Positions 32,907 through 44,908 of a stretch of DNA of 64,000 nucleotides are shown here, piece after piece; position 1 is the stretch's first letter, and the number at the start of each line of letters is the position of its first letter. A program made the translations under genes and the position numbers. The DNA is from Ochotona curzoniae (lineage: Eukaryota > Chordata > Mammalia > Lagomorpha > Ochotonidae). The notes beneath the pieces were generated by a model, which had not been told where the DNA came from, searched no databases, and saw nothing but the letters and a program-made list of their open reading frames with translations. The DNA is taken from NCBI RefSeq assembly GCF_017591425.1, contig NW_024466599.1:29984001-30048000 (forward strand), read 5' to 3'.

Positions 32907-33200
32907 AGGCCCTGCAGGGCCAATGGGGATGCAGCGATGAAGACATCTCTTAGAATATCCGCATCCCACATCAAGTGCTTGGGCTTAGGCCTTGGTTGCA
33001 CTGATTCCAGATTCCTGCTACTCAGCAGCCTGGGAGGCAGCAGTCTCATAGCCCTGGTGGGTGGGATCCTGTCATCCGGATGGGAGACCCTCACTGAGTT
33101 CCTGGCCAACGGCCTTGGCCTGGCTCAGCCTTGGCTGTTGCAACCATTTGGGGAAGAAACCAGCCCTGGTTTCTTTCTTTGTCTTTCTGCCTTTCACATC
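32907..33200 (+). mobile_element. C-type SINE nested in the DNA transposon
   Basis: GGGCCAATGGGGATGCAGCGATGAAG head, GGAGGCAGCAGTCTCATAGCC, CAACCATTTGGGGAAGAAACC, CTTTCTGCCTTTCACATCAAAT end. Confidence 0.75.
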
Positions 33201-33204
33201 AAAT

Positions 33205-33742
33205 ATTTTTTAATTCATTACAGTAATAAGAGGTCAACAATAACTAACAGTAAAATGGAATCATTATTACAACACACAGGAAGAAAATGGTGCTCCATTT
33301 TCAACACAGACTGGAAAGTCACTGTGAGCTGACTTGCAGGTATATCCAAACTCAAAAACAGGAAGTGCTCGAGTAGTCAACTCACAAGAGGAAATTCAAA
33401 TAAAGACAAGGCAGGAGGAAGGCTAGTTACTTTGTAATTTAGGGAAGATTATGCACCCCTTAGTGCTGAGCCCATAAGGAACCTGGGGAAGGACTGCAGA
33501 AGGACTGGCCTGCTGGCATACAAACTGCTTGCTGTAACTGTCCTGGCTGTGTCTGATACCTTGCAAGACTGAAACAAGTCTCACTTTCCTGACTCTAAGT
33601 CCATCTCTTGAGTGGACAACTGAGGATGTTCCCCATATTTACTAAAACATTTCGCGATTTAGATGTTTCAAAGTATGTCTCTATACTAAGCTGTATTTTT
33701 AATCCAATTAAAACCATGGATAAGGAGGAACTACTGTGTTTA
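33205..33742. mobile_element. Tigger-like DNA transposon, right part
   Basis: ACAGTAATAAGAGGTCAACAATAACTAACAGTAAAATGGAATCATTATTACAACA resumes the interrupted sequence. It ends with ACCATGGATAAGGAGGAACTACTGT, a terminal-inverted-repeat-like end. The middle (about 33340-33620) is not matched. Confidence 0.6.
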
Positions 33743-33753
33743 AAAAAATAAAA

Positions 33754-34052
33754 GGGCCAGTATTGTGGTGTGGTGGGTAAGGCACCCTGTGACATCAGCA
33801 TCCCATATGGATACTGATTCATGAGACATAGCCACTCCACTTCTGATCCAGCTCCCTGCAAAGCAGCAGAAGAGGGCCCAAGTGCTTGGGTTACTGCCAC
33901 CCATGTAAGAAGCCCAGAGGGAGCTCCTGGCTCTTGACTTCAATCTAACTCAGTCCTGGCAACTGCATCCACCAGTGGATGGAAGGCCTCTCATTCTATC
34001 TTCTCCTCTAGCTCTCCAACTTTGACTTTCAAGTAAATAAATCTTTTAAGAA
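33754..34052 (+). mobile_element. C-type SINE
   Basis: GGGCCAGTATTGTGGTGTGGTGGGTAAGGC head, GCCCAAGTGCTTGGGTTACTGCC, AAGTAAATAAATCTTTT tail. Confidence 0.88.
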
Positions 34053-34066
34053 AAGAAATACACATA

Positions 34067-34374
34067 CGGCCAGCGCCATGGTATAGCAGGCTAAAACCTG
34101 TCCCTCTGGTGCCAGCATCCTATATGGGCACCAGTTAGTGTCCCGGCTGCTCAACTCACTGCTTATGGTCTGGGAAAGCAGCCGAGGATGGTCCAAAACC
34201 TTGGCCTCTTGCATCCATGTGGTAGACCCAGAAGAAGCTTCTGGTACTTTGCTTCAAATTGGCTCAGCTCCACCACTGTCAACATTTGGGGAGTGAACCA
34301 GCAGATGGAAGATCTTTTTTGCTCTCTCTCCTTCTCTCTATAACTCTGCCTTTCTAATAAAAATAAATAAATCT
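34067..34374 (+). mobile_element. C-type SINE, tail targeted by another retroposon
   Basis: GGCCAGCGCCATGGTATAGCAGGC head to AATAAAAATAAATAAATCT tail. The tail motif is repeated after 35397, marking the next element's insertion. Confidence 0.9.
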
Positions 34375-35397
34375 GTGTGTGAGCTGGATAGTGGTACTGG
34401 TTGGTTTGAACTAGGCTTCAATGCCCAATGACATGTATAAGAGCTGAACGGGATGTGAGACAGACTGGACCAGTCTGCTGTACATACTGGCAAGCACAGG
34501 ACCAGGGTAGGGGGCGGGCCTGGTGGGGATTACTGTGGGTCACTCCAATTAGGCTGCAGCTTCCAATGGTTTGCGTGAGGGTCGAGTGTGTGGTGGGCAG
34601 GATCGTGCTGGACTCTAACACCCAATGGTTTGTATAGAAGACAGGGCTGGAAACAGAACTGACCCAGCAGTTGCATCGACCAGCATGTGCCTAAGATGAT
34701 TGGGGGAACAGATGTTGCAGACCTTATATTGCATACACACACAAGAATCAGGTCTGGGATCACCTCAGATGAGGTTTCTTTATGAATTCCTCCAACTGAA
34801 CCACTGAACTCAGAATCCAACCATGTAGAGAATTGCAGGTTCCATGGTCTGACCGTGGAGTGCATGTGTCAGAGCTGGGCCTCCTCAGTGTCTCAGATGG
34901 AACAGAGGACAGCATATCCAGGTGCACATGAAAGATATGGCAGCACACTGGAACCTGTAGAGGACACCTGGTACCATAACAGAGAAAGGAAGACAGAACA
35001 AATGGATCAACTACCGCAGCCAAGTGTTGACAGTGAATATCTGGACAAAAAGAGACTCTAAACTGGACTATGTCAGCCAGTGGATTCTGGAGAGATTTTA
35101 TCCTGATTTAAATGGCAAGGTCAGCTGTAATCTAATACTGTTGAACTATCAAAACTGCTTGAGCAGGACCCTTGTAGCATGCCCCACATCAGGGACACTG
35201 TGGGAATATCAGGAGACTGTCCTCCCTCTATCCCAGGGTACAGAGGCATTTGGGAGGCTGGGTGTGGCTTCTGCCCTTATCTCTCTTCTTCTCCCAGACA
35301 CAGAAAGGAAAAAAAATGTGGAAATGGTGCTCTCATCCACTTTCCTATAGCCTTTGATCCTTATCACCCTAATTAACTACGTAAAAAATCATCAAAA
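34375..35397 (+). mobile_element. Unrecognised A-tailed retroposon, copy A
   Basis: It is about 1.0 kb and non-coding. It shares ordered blocks with 57418-58248: TCAGGTCTGGG, GAACCACTGAACTCA, GAGCTGGGCCTCCT, CAGGTGCACATGAAAG, ACCTGTAGAGGA, TGGACTATGTCAGCCAGTGG, ACTATCAAAACTGCTTGAGCA, CCCAGACACAGAAAGGAAAAAAAA. It ends in AAAATAAATAAATAAATCT. The AAATAAATAAATCT flanks on both sides fit a target-site duplication. Confidence 0.75.
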
Positions 35398-35804
35398 TAA
35401 ATAAATAAATCTAAAAAATTGCTTTAAATAGCAAAAATCCCACAAAACTAAAAACACCTGCATCTCCAACCCCACTCTCCCTTTTCATGAAACATAGAGA
35501 TTTAAAAAGAATGGGAAAGATCAGCCTACTTTCCCACAGCAACAGCTGATGAATTAAGCACTTGGCACAAACAGCATCTATAGAAATACTTGTCACCAAG
35601 GAAGGTGATGTCATAACACACTGTTCCTCAACTTTCTGTTTTCTCAGGCTCTCTTCACACACACACATTCTCACTGACATGTGCACACACACCATTTTCT
35701 TCCATTTGTATTGAACCTCATTTATTTAAACTGAGCCCTTACAAAGGAACAAATATTTTCCACTTATCCTCATAAATAATTCTACCAAAATTACTTTCGC
35801 AAAG

Positions 35805-36108
35805 AGGATGGTATTGTGGTATATAGCACATTAAGCCTCTGTCTGCAATTCCTGTATCTCCTATGGGCACCTGTTCCAGACTCACCTGATCCACTTCCTG
35901 GGCACTTCTGATTCAGCTCCCTAGTAACGATCATGCAAAACAGTAGAAGGTGGCTCAAATGGTTGTGCCCCTGCACTCATGTGAGAAACCCTGAAGAAGA
36001 TCCTAGATCCTGGCTTCGGAATGGCCACTATAGTTATTTGGGAAGTGAACCAACAGATGGAGATCTCTCTCTCCTCCTAACTCTGCCTTTCACATAAACA
36101 ATCATTTA
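35805..36108 (+). mobile_element. C-type SINE
   Basis: GGATGGTATTGTGGTATATAGCACATTAAGCC head, CTCATGTGAGAAACCCTGAAG, GTGAACCAACAGATGGAG. Confidence 0.8.
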
Positions 36109-37505
36109 AAAAACTCATTACAGGAAAATGAAATGAGTTTAAAATGTTTTTGCATGTCTTTACACTCATGCTAGAACTGAGATGGCTGGCTTGATGAGGA
36201 TATGCAATTACAATCCTTGGGCTCTGTCAAGTCATGCTCCAGCCAGGCACCAGTTGTCCCACAGCCCCAGCCCCAGCCGTGTGGAAAGGAGTACAGGCTG
36301 CCTGTCACTGTGTCCCCTGCATTGTCTCACTAAGCCTCAGTTCCTGCTCAGCAGTGAGGATGACAGGACCTAGCCTCAAGATTACTTTCCATCTCAAGTC
36401 AGGACCAGGGCACCTGGGACAAAGTTAGCACTCCACAAAGGCAACTGTCATTATCAGCTATTAAATTTTAGCTGATACAGTAAGCAAAAAAACTCTGATT
36501 CCATTGCCATTGTTGCTTGCATTTCTTCAGTTGTTAAGATGCTGCTGGCAACTTCTCTCAAGTCTACTGCTGGTTTCTCTACGACATCCTGTTCTTTGGG
36601 TCAAGAAACCAATCTCACCCAGTGCTCTGAAGAGCCTCCTCAGGCCGACCTGTGCTCCAGGCTGGCCAGGGAAAGAGCCTGCACGTGTTCCTATGCTGGC
36701 CAGAGGACCCTGTTCCTCTGTGGACCATCTTCCATGGCCCCATACTCCCCAGAGCCTCTCTGGGATTCAGGGGCCGGGACACTGGAGCTTGCCGCAGAGG
36801 ATTAACCAAGTTGAGACTCTGAGGGACAGTCTTGGCAGGCCACCCTCAATAGAGCCACTGCCCAACTCAGCTACTGGAAGAGCTGCCTCTCTTGGAAAAT
36901 GATAATATAAGACATATATTAAACTTGAAGTTCAGCCTGCCAAACCACCATGATTCTCCTAGTCAAGGAGTTATAGAGAAAGCACAGCAACTCTGCATGG
37001 GTTCATTGCAGCTCTCTCCCTGGCTTGGCATGGTCTCTGTTCCCAGTCACAGCTCATCAGTGATCATTAAAGGTCTCGCTGTAATAGAAAACAAATCTTA
37101 ATCATTATAAATGCATCAAGTTCATTCTGTTAGCAGAAGCTCCCTTTTTTTCACTTTGTCTTCTCCTGGTTCTGATTAATTTTGCTGTCGCTGTTTGTAG
37201 ACAGTGTGGCTCCCATGCCAGGACATGCCCACGTGAGCATCTGCATTCATGTCTTGGTGTTTGCATTGGGGCTGGAAGAGAGAAGCCCTCAAACTGGCTA
37301 TGCTGACTGACAGGCCTTGCTGAGGTAGAAGCATTCAAGTGGACAGTTGGGGGATCCAGCAGCTGAACGTTGGTCCCTGACGGCTGAGATGGACCCCACA
37401 CCCTCCACATCCACCACAGTTTGGGTAGTCAGCACCACCAAGATTCCCACCCAAAGGCTCTGGAATCACTATTCCTGTACAATTTCTTCTTCTTTGCCTC
37501 CTTTT
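36109..37505. other. Unique sequence
   Basis: No gene or repeat recognised. A 132-codon frame at 36504-36902 has no domain features. A small palindrome lies at 36452-36477. Confidence 0.45.
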
Positions 37506-37843
37506 TCTTAATATTTATTTATTTATTTACTTAGTTCTATTGGAAAGGCAGATTTACAAGGAGAAAGAAAGTCAGAGACAGAGATCTCCCATCTGCTGGT
37601 TCACTTCCCAAATGGCTGCAATGGCTCGAGCTGAGCCGATACAAAGCCAGGAGCCAAGAACTTCTTCTAGGTCTCCTACATTTGTACATGGTCCAATGAC
37701 TTGGGCCGTCCTCTATTGCTTTCCCAGGCCATGAGCAGGGAGCTGGATGGGAAGAAGAACAGCCAGGATTCAAACTGGCATCCATATGGCATGCTAGTGC
37801 CTGAAGGCAGAGGATTAGCCTGTTTATCCACAGCACCAGACCT
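37506..37843 (-). mobile_element. C-type SINE
   Basis: Reverse copy, TTAATATTTATTTATTTATTTAC tail to head complement TTATCCACAGCACCAGACC. Confidence 0.92.
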
Positions 37844-37863
37844 CCTATAATTTCTTTCTTCCT

Positions 37864-38172
37864 TTTAAAATCTTTTTAAAATTTATTTATTTGAAAGCCA
37901 GAATCGTTAGATATCTTCAATACACTGGTTCACCCCCTCAAATTGCTGACAGTTGGGATTGGAACAGGCTGGAATCTGTGGCTATCGGCTTCATCCAGGT
38001 TGCCCTTGTGGATGGCAGGGGCCCAAGCACTTGAGCCATCTTTGGCTGCTTTCCTAAGTCATTAGCAGGGAGCAGGATAGGTAGTGGAGCAGCCTGGATT
38101 TGAACCAGTAACTATATGGGATGTTGGCTTCACAGGTGGTGGCTGAAACTGCTACACCTCAAAGCCAGCCCC
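37864..38172 (-). mobile_element. C-type SINE
   Basis: GGCAGGGGCCCAAGCACTTGAGCCATC in reverse, with CTGCTACACCTCAAAGCCAGCCCC as head complement. It is tandem with the previous copy but more diverged. Confidence 0.87.
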
Positions 38173-39352
38173 TGCACAGTTTCATAAAGAGAAGGGGAAA
38201 GAATATGGGGTTTTTGTTGGCTTGATTATCCCACAAATTTTGTGAGTCTATTGGAGGGCAGGCACAGTGCTAAGCGCCCCATGAGAGAGTAAATGTCAGT
38301 TACTTTTTGCAGGAGGGATATGATGTGGGATGCCTGGGATCCTGTTGGGCCAGCTTTGAGATGGGTCAGCTAAAGGGAGAGAAGGAAAAGGAAACAAGAC
38401 AGACACCTCGGGACCCCGGCACAATCCTGACTGGCTGACCAGCAGTGGAACTCAGCTCAGAAAACACAGGTACCCGTTCGGTCCAAAGCCTGCAGGAACA
38501 CAGCATTTCAAGACAGATCCATTCCCCCCATACACACTCCAGAATGCTACCCTGGGGGTGGAGGCTTGTATCACTGTCTGCTTTGCTCAGTGTAAATCCA
38601 GAATGTTACCACAAGGCCTGCTTCGCTGGTGCTGGGGCCATTATGCCACATGCCCTGGCAGCCAGGTGGCAGGTAGACCCACAAGGACAGAGCCAGAGCT
38701 GGGGCCCGGGGCCTCCTTGGCAGTTGTCCCCCATCCTGAGTGCTTTGGCTGCACCACCTGCCTCCCAGAGGTGACCTACATTGTTTTCAGGGGAAGGACA
38801 TGCACCAAATGCGAAATATTTATCAACCGGAAGTTAAGCTTTGGTATAGAGCTGCCTGGCACCTCAGTGGACTACGTTTAAGGTGCTGCCTCCTTGTCTT
38901 TACAGCTGCTCTCCAGGTGAGGAAGAGCTAGATGGGACTGTGATGGGATGCACATGGCAGAATACAGCAAGCTCCTCCTCTCCCTAGCACACAGAGTTGG
39001 TCGGCTCTTCTTCACAGTCTCCACCCATGATCTCGCTCTTGCCTGCCCTCTCTGCAGCCGCGCTCTGAGGACGCTATGGTAAATCACACTGCTCTGGCAG
39101 CTGTCTCTACCACTGACATTATCTCCTAACTACCTTCTCAGCAGTGACAGCCTGGCCCCAGTCTCCAACTTGGGCAAGGTAAGGTTATAAGACTCAATCT
39201 GACTGGGAGGAAGGAAATCCTACAGCTCCTTGAGATTCTTCATGGCTGTTACCATTTTTACCCAAAATGCCTAAATAAAACAACAACCAGAAGGGGTGCG
39301 GAAACACACGCACACATTCACATAATTGGCCATTATTCAGAAGTCAGTAACA
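38173..39352. other. Unique sequence
   Basis: Open frames of 107-109 codons overlap here without family similarity; no repeat recognised. Confidence 0.45.
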
Positions 39353-39668
39353 GGAGCTAGTGCTGTGGCATAACAGGCTAGCCTAGGCCTGTGGTGACAG
39401 CAGCCCTTATGGGTACCAATTCGAATCCCAGCTACTTTACTTCTGATCCATTCCCCTTCTTATGGCCTAGCAAAGCAGTGGAAGATGGCCTAAGTCCTTG
39501 GACCCCTGCAGCCACATGGGAGACCCTAAAGAAACTCCTGGCTCCTGCCTTTGGATCAGCATGGCTCCAGTCATTGTGGGAGTAAAACATTAGATGGAAG
39601 TGCTCTTGTGTCTGTGTGTGCGTTCTCTCCTTGTAAACCTGCATTTCAAGTAAAATAAATCTTAAAAA
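39353..39668 (+). mobile_element. C-type SINE
   Basis: GGAGCTAGTGCTGTGGCATAACAGGC head, TAAGTCCTTGGACCCCTGCAGCC, AAAATAAATCTT tail. Confidence 0.87.
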
Positions 39669-40387
39669 TAAGTTAAAAAGGAAGTAGCGCATGACTGTGT
39701 AGTGGGGTAAATCTTGTCTTTAGCTAAGCTTCCAAAAGCCACTAAGTTAATTGCCTAGCTCAGGACCTAGAGAATGTCAGAGCCATGTCTGTGCCACAGT
39801 CCACACACTAGGCCAGGGAATACACTGCAATCTTTAAAAAGAGTGATATGATTTTCAAGAGGTTCCTTTTCCAATGGTATCGAGACACATGACAGTTTGT
39901 AGTGCATAGCATGCTTCACTATGGAGAAAACCCCAGTTTGGCCTGGAAATCAATGATGCTGTCTGAAAGACAAGTTCAGGAATCCCATTACTATATTCTG
40001 TCCTCAGAAATGGAAGATCAGAAGTGATTCCAAGTCCCCTCCAAAGCCTCAAGCACTTTGTCTTATTAGCTCTTGTTGACCAAAACTTTCTCTGCCACCA
40101 GGGCTGAGCCAACTGGCCAGAAAAACAGAGCCAGCAGCCACTAAGCCGTGGTTAGCTTTCCACAGTTTTGTAAACTCAGAATCCTGGCTGGTCATGCTGG
40201 TGGTTTAAGGGAGAGACCAGTAAAGGGCTGGGGATGGGCCAAGGGTTCCACACATAAAGCTCCCCAAAGGGTCTGCAGGCCTGAACTCTGGATGGAAGGA
40301 CCACACAGGAGCTCCACTATGACAGCCTTGGCCAAGGCAAAGAGCCTGAGGACTGGCACAGTGCAGGCACAGGACTTTCTTTCTTTA

Positions 40388-40690
40388 CTTTTTAAAAAGG
40401 TTTATTTATTTAAAATAGAGTTACAGAGTAAGAGAGAGCAATCTTCCATCTGCTGGTTTACTCCCCGAATGACAACAGAGTTAGGTCTATCTGAAGACAA
40501 GAGGCAGGACCTTCTTCCAGGTCTCCCACATGGGTGCAGGGGTCCAAGCTGGACTATCCCATGGCTTTCCTATGCAGATCGGCAGGGAGCTGGGTCATTA
40601 GTGGAGCAGCCAGGATTTGAACTGGTGCCTATAGGGGCTGCTTGCATTGCAGAAGGGAACTTTACCTGCTACATCACAGCACCAGCCCCT
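40388..40690 (-). mobile_element. C-type SINE
   Basis: TTTAAAAAGGTTTATTTATTT tail, TTCTTCCAGGTCTCCCACATGGGTG, head complement CTACATCACAGCACCAGCCCC. A 205-codon frame crossing it is a by-product. Confidence 0.9.
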
Positions 40691-43600
40691 GTGCCTTTAT
40701 CCCTCCAGCCTAGAGCAGCTGCGTTGGTGTTGGCAGTCAGGGTTGGATTTCCAATCCTGATTTGACTCGGAACCTACTGCATGAGCAGTTACTAAAATCA
40801 TGCCACTTTCTTTGGGGGCAGTTTTCTTCCATTTGCAAAAGTTCAGTTATTAAAGTAGCCTCCCCAGGCACCAGCTCGGCAGTCATTTAACCTCATTAAT
40901 TGTTCTGGTGAAAGGTGTTGTCTACATCTCAAAACATCATTCAGAAGATTGCCAGTTTTAGGAGAGGAAATGCTGGCAATACTCAGCCTGAAATGCCTGC
41001 TTCTTTTCCAAAAATACAGCAGCAGCCAGGGCCTCTCCAAGTCTTTCTTTTCTCTCTCCTGCCCACCTGCCTCTCCCTAGCCCTGCAGGGTGCCAGCCTT
41101 GCCTGTTTCTGGAGTGTGATCGTTGGCAAGGCCACTGTTGCTGCTCTTGGGAAGTCGGGACACATGGGCCATCAGCTGGGATGCCAGTTGTCATTTATAA
41201 CTTCAGGCCTCCGTTATTTCTTGTAAATAATTGGGGAACTAACGCCTCTCTAATGCTGGTCTTACCACCTTCCTTAAATCAATTCAACAAAGATTCATTG
41301 GCAAGTTACTAAGCATCCAATAGTGCCAGAGAGGAAAAAAAATCGTCATCCCAGTGAAGTAGTATTAATCAGCACTGAGCATGTGCGAGGTGAGGTTGGC
41401 CCTGAGGATGCTATCTTTGAGATGATGATGGAAGACCAGTTCCAGAGACTGACAGGAAGAGGCCATGGTCAGGTCCAGCAGCATGGCCAAGTCCAGCAGC
41501 AAGAAGCAGCGGAGAGAGCCCATAGAGAGGCAATGGAGGTGAAGCTGAGAGTCTGAGCAGGACTAAGAGCAGTGCCTCGGAATTGGACAGGGGACAGAGC
41601 GATGTGGGAACCTGATCCCAAAAGCCACAGTGGCAGCCCCAAGCAAGAAGGTTTGGGAGAGTCAGGGAAGGATGACTCCATGATTCTTGGCTAGAATGGA
41701 CCCTGGTCACAAAAGGTAGACTAACAAGGAAAAAACAACAGCATTTTATCAACAGGTGTATTTCACAGGAGCCACACAGGGAATGAGTGGTTCTCAAAGA
41801 GCAGACTTCAAATTCCAGCTTATATACATCTTCAATAAAGAAAGATGCAAAAGAAGTGATGAGAACAAGCAAAAGGCCATGAAGGCAATCCCAGGCAGCC
41901 TGGGAGAAAGCAAGCAAGTGATAAAGAAAGGCTAGTTAGTAGAGCTTGCTTTGCAAATTGATGCCCTGCTTTTAGGAAACCAGAGGTGATCCTGGTCTTC
42001 CATAAAGCATGACCAGCAGGAAACGGAGAGAGGACTGAAGAAAGATGGGCCTCAGTGTAGGGTCTTGGAGACCCCAAAGAGTCTGAGGCTGCCTCTGCCA
42101 CACTGGACAGAAGGGAAGGGCCTCTGTCACGCACTGTTCTAGTCTCTTGTGCCTGAGGCTTCAGTTTCCTTCCTGCTGAGGCTCCCCTCGTCTTCCAGGC
42201 TTGAGAGGTGATATAGGGAGGAGGTGGAGCAAGCTCAGCCTTTGGCTGTTTCCTCTCTTGAGGGAGAATTCCGGAAAGCAGGGCCGAGGGTTGGCATCTC
42301 TGAGTCCATCCAGATTCTGGTCACACTGCCCAGCTGTGTGCCACCACGTTAGTCCCTCTCTGAACAAATGTCATAGAGGACCCCCAGTGATCCTGATAAT
42401 TCAAATACCCCTCTAACCAATGCCCTGAAAAGATAACTGGAGCAGTATCTCCCAGTGGTGATAACGGCAGGTGCTATCTTTGTATTCAGCCTTGTATCTC
42501 CTTAATGTTAGCACGATGCTTTGCACATCCCAAGCCCTGATATACATGTGCGCGGAGCACAATTCTCTTGTTACTTTCCTGCTTTATAAATAAACTGATT
42601 ATTTTTCAACTTCCGTAGTCAAAGAGCAGTAGCAATCCCCAGGCCTACACGAATGCTTCCTGATTCCCGTTTAGTAACCTTAACTCCACAAACATTAAGA
42701 ACTCTAGCAAATAGTGCTGATGCTTGCAACTGCTCTCACTCACTAAGGCCAAAACTGCAAAATCCCTAGGAGGATTTGGAGATGTTTATCCAAGCTCAGA
42801 CCTGTCAGGGCAGAACAAACATGGGAACAGGAGGTTTGAAGCAGACACTGAGAGAGCCTGCGTTTTGTGGCTGGCTCCAGCAGATCCGCTCTCAAAAGCA
42901 TCACATTTTTTCTGGGAGCCAAAGGTGAACCACCTGGTTTATTTTGCAACTGGGAGGATGAGCAAGACCAAGTCAAGGCTGCCTGTGTGAGGCAAAAGTT
43001 GGCACAGCCTTGGAGAATTGCCCAAAAAACCTCTTCATTGGCACAAGGTGGGAGAAGGTAACATCTTTCCATTTCCAATATGAAATATATGAGGACAGGA
43101 AATTGTCTGGGATGGGACTTCAAAGTCTGAGTCAGCCCTTGGAATCTCCTGGCTGAGATGGCTGAAAACAAGAGGCAAAAAGAGCCAGGCAGGCAGGAAG
43201 TGCTACCCAAGTCGAATACAGGGTTCCAGATCCTGGCTCCACCACCAGTAGGCAGGTGACACTGGTCAAATCCCTCAACCTCCAGCAGCTTTGTATGTGA
43301 CGGGTGCTTTCATCTGCCTCGCTTACAGCTTACAACAGTCAAGTAAATTAAATACAAAGGTATGCATTTCAAATTGCAAATCTCAGTACAAACCGAACTG
43401 TCAGTTACAGTGATGCTAGGGATAAAGGGTCCGAACTATTCCCCTCCCAAGCTCTTGGGACATAAAGAGCTGACAGTAGGTCAAGGTGGAAATTATCTTT
43501 GGGTGGTGTTGCCACTATCTCTCTAAAACTATTCCCCAAGGAGACCCAGAGAGTTGTGTTTCCCTTGATAGCAAAGTCAAGCCCTAAGAATGAAAGTTTC

Positions 43601-43704
43601 ACATGCATTGCTCTTTAAATAATGAATTAATTCATATTTACTACAGAAAGAGCAAAATGAAAAGAAATTCAGAGTACCCATTGTTTATAGCCTAGTCTAC
43701 CTAA
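40691..43704. other. Longest SINE-free unique stretch outside the gene
   Basis: About 3 kb without a C-type SINE. No gene was recognised. The part 41690-42100 has an LTR-like flavour but no match I can defend. Confidence 0.45.
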
Positions 43705-44085
43705 ACACAACCCCACAGACAGGGCTCACACAACAGAGGCTTACCTCCCGGTGGCTGTGGAGGCCGTGAGCCTGAGATCAAGGCAGCAGCAGGGCTGGCT
43801 CCAGGGGAGGGCTCCGCTTGCAGCTTACAGTGGCCTTCTCACCAGGGTGCTCACGTGGCTCTGTTTGGTGCCCTCACATTGTGGGAAGAAGTGGAGGCCA
43901 GAACATGAGAAAGAGGGATACCCTCTTTTCCTGGTAAAACCTCCAGTCCTTTTGAATTTGGGGTACTGTGATCTCATTTACCCTTCTTTGCCTCCAAGAG
44001 CCCTATCTCCAAATACACTTGTATTGGGCGTTAGGGCTTCAACACATGAACAGGAGGGGAGCAGGATTCAGTCCCCAGTACATGA
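43705..44085 (-). mobile_element. MLT1-type MaLR LTR
   Basis: The plus strand reads GGCTGTGGAGGCCGTGAGCCTGAGATCAAGG ... CTCACATTGTGGGAAG ... CCCTATCTCCAAATACACTTGTATTGGGCGTTAGGGCTTCAACACATGAA, the reverse complement of an MLT1-type LTR. Solo LTR, no internal genes. Confidence 0.8.
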
Positions 44086-44194
44086 CACTCTCACCCACCA
44101 ATGTGTACCTCCATATGTCTTCTCCTACTCTTTTTTTTTTTTATGAGATAACACTACGCATTTTTAAGCCTTTTTTTTTTTTCAAAAGTATACA

Positions 44195-44505
44195 GTGACA
44201 GTGTTGGGGTGGGCAAGTTAAGCTGTCACCTGTGATGTAAGCATACTCCATGTGAGTTCCAGTTCAACTCCTGGCTGCTCTACTTCCAAACCAGCTCCCT
44301 ATCAATGTATCCGGGAATGCAGCAAAAAATGGCACAAATACTGTGTGGGAGACCTGGGTGTTGTTCCAGACTCCCAGCTTTGGCCTGGACATGCCTCAGC
44401 AGCGGTGGCCATTTGGAGAGACCAAAAGACCAGAAAATGGAAGATCTCTTCTGTCTTTCCCTCTGTTGCATTCTGCCCACCAAATAAAAAGAATAAATTT
44501 GAAAA
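44195..44505 (+). mobile_element. Old C-type SINE
   Basis: GTTGGGGTGGGCAAGTTAAGCTGTC head, GTGTGGGAGACCTGGGTGTTG, AATGGAAGATCTCTTC. Confidence 0.77.
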
Positions 44506-44667
44506 TAAAGCACACAAAAAACACATAACACAAAACATTGTATACAAAAATTCCGTGGTCAGTTATGTCGACATTAAGACAAATTGAGTGATGGCTGTTT
44601 AGATGCTTATATTATCATTGGAACACTTCTATAGATATAAATTCATCCAAAATAAAAGGTTTTTTTT

Positions 44668-44908
44668 TTTTTTTAAGATTTCTTTACTTTAATTAGAAAG
44701 GCAGGTTTCCAAAAGAGAAGAGACAGCGAGCTCTTCCATTCACTGGTTCACTCCCCAAATGGCCACAATGGCTGAAGCTGAACCTACCTGAAGCCAGGAT
44801 CTGGAGCTTCTTCCAAGGCTCCCACATGGGTGCAGGAGATAAAAGACTTGGGCCATCTTCCATTGCTTTCCCAGGAACATTAGCAGAGAGCTCGATCAGA
44901 AGTAGAGC
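44668..44908 (-). mobile_element. C-type SINE, 3' part of a split copy
   Basis: Poly-T then TTAAGATTTCTTTAC, CTCCCACATGGGTGCAGG, AGAAGTAGAGCAGCTGG. It is interrupted by a plus-strand SINE and resumes at 45239. Confidence 0.85.

Noticed and set aside
40148..40765. 205-codon plus-strand open frame
   Set aside because: It runs straight through a minus-strand SINE (40388-40690).
41411..41917. 168-codon minus-strand open frame with hydrophobic stretches
   Set aside because: It is leucine-rich but has no recognisable topology or family, no splice context, and overlapping frames on the other strand. Most likely chance.
43705..44085. Endogenous retrovirus with genes
   Set aside because: Only a solo MLT1-type LTR is visible; no gag, pol or env similarity lies beside it. 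The same applies to 31385-31605 and 58848-59252.
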